Source: Opitutales bacterium (GTDB taxonomy: Bacteria > Verrucomicrobiota > Verrucomicrobiia > Opitutales > JABSRG01). Taken from it: 46,008 nucleotides of DNA. The translations under genes and the position numbers were made by a program. Below are positions 44,597-46,008 of the stretch, in pieces (the stretch's first letter is position 1; each line of letters opens with the position of its first letter). The stretch is from NCBI GenBank assembly GCA_028280845.1, contig JANQKZ010000062.1:1-46008 (forward strand), in the 5' to 3' direction. Under the pieces are notes generated by a model. That model did no database searches. It was not told the DNA's origin and worked only from the letters and a program-made list of their open reading frames with translations.

Positions 44597-46008
44597 TTAT
44601 TTCTTGGGTTGATCGTTTAGGGGAAAGCTCAGGAGGGTTTCTTCAAAAATATCCATGGCTGTCTGGATATCCGTATCGGTCACGGCGGCTACCGGGATGA
44701 GGAAGCGCGCACGGGTAGGCTTACTGCCCGCGACAAAGCCCATCACGCCGTTTTCGTAAAGCGCTCGAATAAAGGCTGTGACTTTTTGCGGATCACCGCC
44801 GAACGGGGTGCAGGCCACCATGCCCCCGATTCCAAAAGGACCGGCAAGTCGGTCGGGGTGCTTTTCGGCCAGGGCTTCCAGCCGTTGCTCGAAGGCTGTA
44901 TGAATTTGGGCGATGCGCCCCTCTGCTCCGAAATAATCACCGGTCAGCAGATGGTCGAGAACGGCTAGACCGGAGGTCAAGGCGGTGGAGCTTGCCGTAA
45001 ACGTCTGGCTCAGCAGACCCGGCTTTGGTGATAAGGAGGGTCGAAACAGGGTGGAGCAGACCTGGCTGGCTTTACCGATCCAAACGACATCGATGTATTC
45101 ATCCAGGCCGAGGTATTGGTAGGCGAACAGCTCAGGTGTTCGGGCAAAGGACTGAACTTCATCGGCCAGGATGGCCACGTCGTGTTCCTTCAGGACGTCC
45201 ATGAGGGCCCGGTGGAAGGACGGGGGGGCGGTGTAAAATCCACCCTCGCCCTGAACTAATTCAAATATCATGGCAGCATATTGTCCGGGGTATCGAGACA
45301 GGTGGCGCCTCAGGGCTGCCACGGACTCCCGTGTGCTGCTCTCGGGCCGGTTGGCATCATAGAAGGGGATATAATCCACCTTTAGCAGGCCCGGAATCCC
45401 CACTCGGAAATTCGGCTTATCCGTTATCTGAGAGAAGGTGATGGTGCGTCCGGCAAAGCAATGACAGAAGGCGAGGACGCGATCGGCCGGATGTTTAGCC
45501 TGGAAGGCAATTTTCAAAGCGTTTTCTCCGGCCATGACGCCTGTGCTGGTGAGGAAACAGTGATGGAGGTCTGCGCCACGGGCGGTAGCTGCTTCGACCA
45601 GGCGTTTCACATAATGGTAGCTGACGGTGTTTTGTTGCAGGTTTCCCTGCATGACCGTATCACTGATCGCCCCGTCGAGGCAGGCATCAATCAGTTCAGG
45701 ATGGGAGTGACCCAGGTGGTGCACGCCGATCCCACTGATGAAATCGTATTTGACGCTGCCGTCTTCCAACTCGACCAAGGCCCCTTTTCCAAGTCCGGAA
45801 CCGAGGTATTTGAAGAACAGGTTACCTCCACGCAGTGAAGCAAAGGCCTGGATGGTGGCATCGAAATCTGCCTGGAGTCCTTCGGCCGGAGGCTTCACGC
45901 CGGTAATACCCTGCTGGTATTCTTCCAGGGTTTTCAGAATCTGGTCTTTAGCTTCCCGGACTCGCGGGTCATTGCTAAAGGCAGTTCCCAGAGGGAGGCT
46001 TTGAGACG
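44597..46008 (-). CDS. Class III aminotransferase, ArgD-like (5' end outside the window)
   Basis: The frame is open to the window edge, giving at least 470 residues. Before the GTG at 45898, which is an internal valine, it reads LPLGTAFSNDPRVREAK and then ILKTLEEYQQGITG, so the true start lies beyond 46008. Fold-type I class III features: FISGIGVHHLGHSHPELIDA, LTSTGVMAGENALKIAF, FELVQGEGGF, LADEVQSFART and the PLP lysine in WIGKASQVCSTLF (codon 45071-45073). Its length and the KASQVCSTLF site differ from typical ArgD (about 400 residues). Directly upstream of argC and argB, it most likely converts acetylglutamate semialdehyde to acetylornithine. A related omega-aminotransferase role remains possible. 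Confidence 0.85.
   Translation of the reverse strand, partial: SQSLPLGTAFSNDPRVREAKDQILKTLEEYQQGITGVKPPAEGLQADFDATIQAFASLRGGNLFFKYLGSGLGKGALVELEDGSVKYDFISGIGVHHLGHSHPELIDACLDGAISDTVMQGNLQQNTVSYHYVKRLVEAATARGADLHHCFLTSTGVMAGENALKIAFQAKHPADRVLAFCHCFAGRTITFSQITDKPNFRVGIPGLLKVDYIPFYDANRPESSTRESVAALRRHLSRYPGQYAAMIFELVQGEGGFYTAPPSFHRALMDVLKEHDVAILADEVQSFARTPELFAYQYLGLDEYIDVVWIGKASQVCSTLFRPSLSPKPGLLSQTFTASSTALTSGLAVLDHLLTGDYFGAEGRIAQIHTAFEQRLEALAEKHPDRLAGPFGIGGMVACTPFGGDPQKVTAFIRALYENGVMGFVAGSKPTRARFLIPVAAVTDTDIQTAMDIFEETLLSFPLNDQPKK

Noticed and set aside
45738-46004. Plus-strand open frame at the right edge
   Set aside because: Antisense to the aminotransferase, whose frame continues to the window edge with family-like sequence.

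Overview
The window looks like chromosomal DNA of a Gram-negative bacterium of the PVC group, most likely Verrucomicrobiota (Opitutae/Puniceicoccales-like). This is inferred from gene content: outer-membrane and RND components, a DUF2851 protein, an SGLT-type symporter, a twin-arginine Gfo/Idh/MocA dehydrogenase, a secreted PQQ-type dehydrogenase with a Trp-rich tail, and mostly weak or absent Shine-Dalgarno sites. No taxonomic search was possible. No rRNA, tRNA, CRISPR array, insertion sequence or prophage was seen.

Region 1 (2-7113) is the most unusual part. After the 3' end of a cupin gene come four tightly packed plus-strand genes: (i) a full-length ABC exporter with a C-terminal cyclic-nucleotide-binding domain and a roughly 250-residue insertion inside its ATPase; (ii) a protein with a RyR domain, TPR-S repeats, a SLOG-like region and a class III nucleotidyl cyclase; (iii) a coiled-coil/GAF protein; (iv) a minimal cytoplasmic subtilisin. 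Spacing is -11, +39 and 0 bases. The parts read as sensor, second-messenger synthesis, messenger-gated membrane effector and protease, so I propose a cyclic-nucleotide signalling or conflict cassette. A HAD phosphatase follows after hairpins that probably end the unit.

Region 2 (7948-14445) is a secreted carbohydrate-oxidation and degradation cluster: a PQQ-type sugar dehydrogenase/diheme cytochrome fusion, a GH2 glycosidase, a TAT-exported Gfo/Idh/MocA oxidoreductase and an SGNH esterase. Region 3 (14550-17415) is ferrous iron uptake: feoB and feoA on the minus strand, with a FeoB-associated Cys-rich membrane peptide transcribed divergently across a strong dyad. Region 4 (17420-21134) holds an aldo/keto reductase, a YacP-like NYN nuclease, a DUF2851 protein and an SDR.

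Region 5 (21257-29006, minus) runs alpha/beta hydrolase, TetR regulator, membrane fusion protein, RND pump, outer-membrane factor. AT-rich dyads sharing the word GTAAGT flank the regulator and precede the pump genes, consistent with autoregulated efflux. Region 6 (29182-36258, plus) is the conserved translation/transcription cluster nusA-infB-rbfA-DHH phosphoesterase-truB-ribF, with a promoter-like sequence and an attenuator-like hairpin ahead of nusA and no rimP next to it.

Region 7 (36269-39931, minus) has an SGLT-type symporter, pyroglutamyl peptidase, a PagL-like outer-membrane lipid A deacylase and a solute-binding protein. A GT-C-like membrane protein follows on the plus strand. Region 8 (41378-46008, minus) is an arginine-biosynthesis-like unit: class III aminotransferase (cut by the window edge), argC, argB and an M20 peptidase that could supply the deacetylase step.
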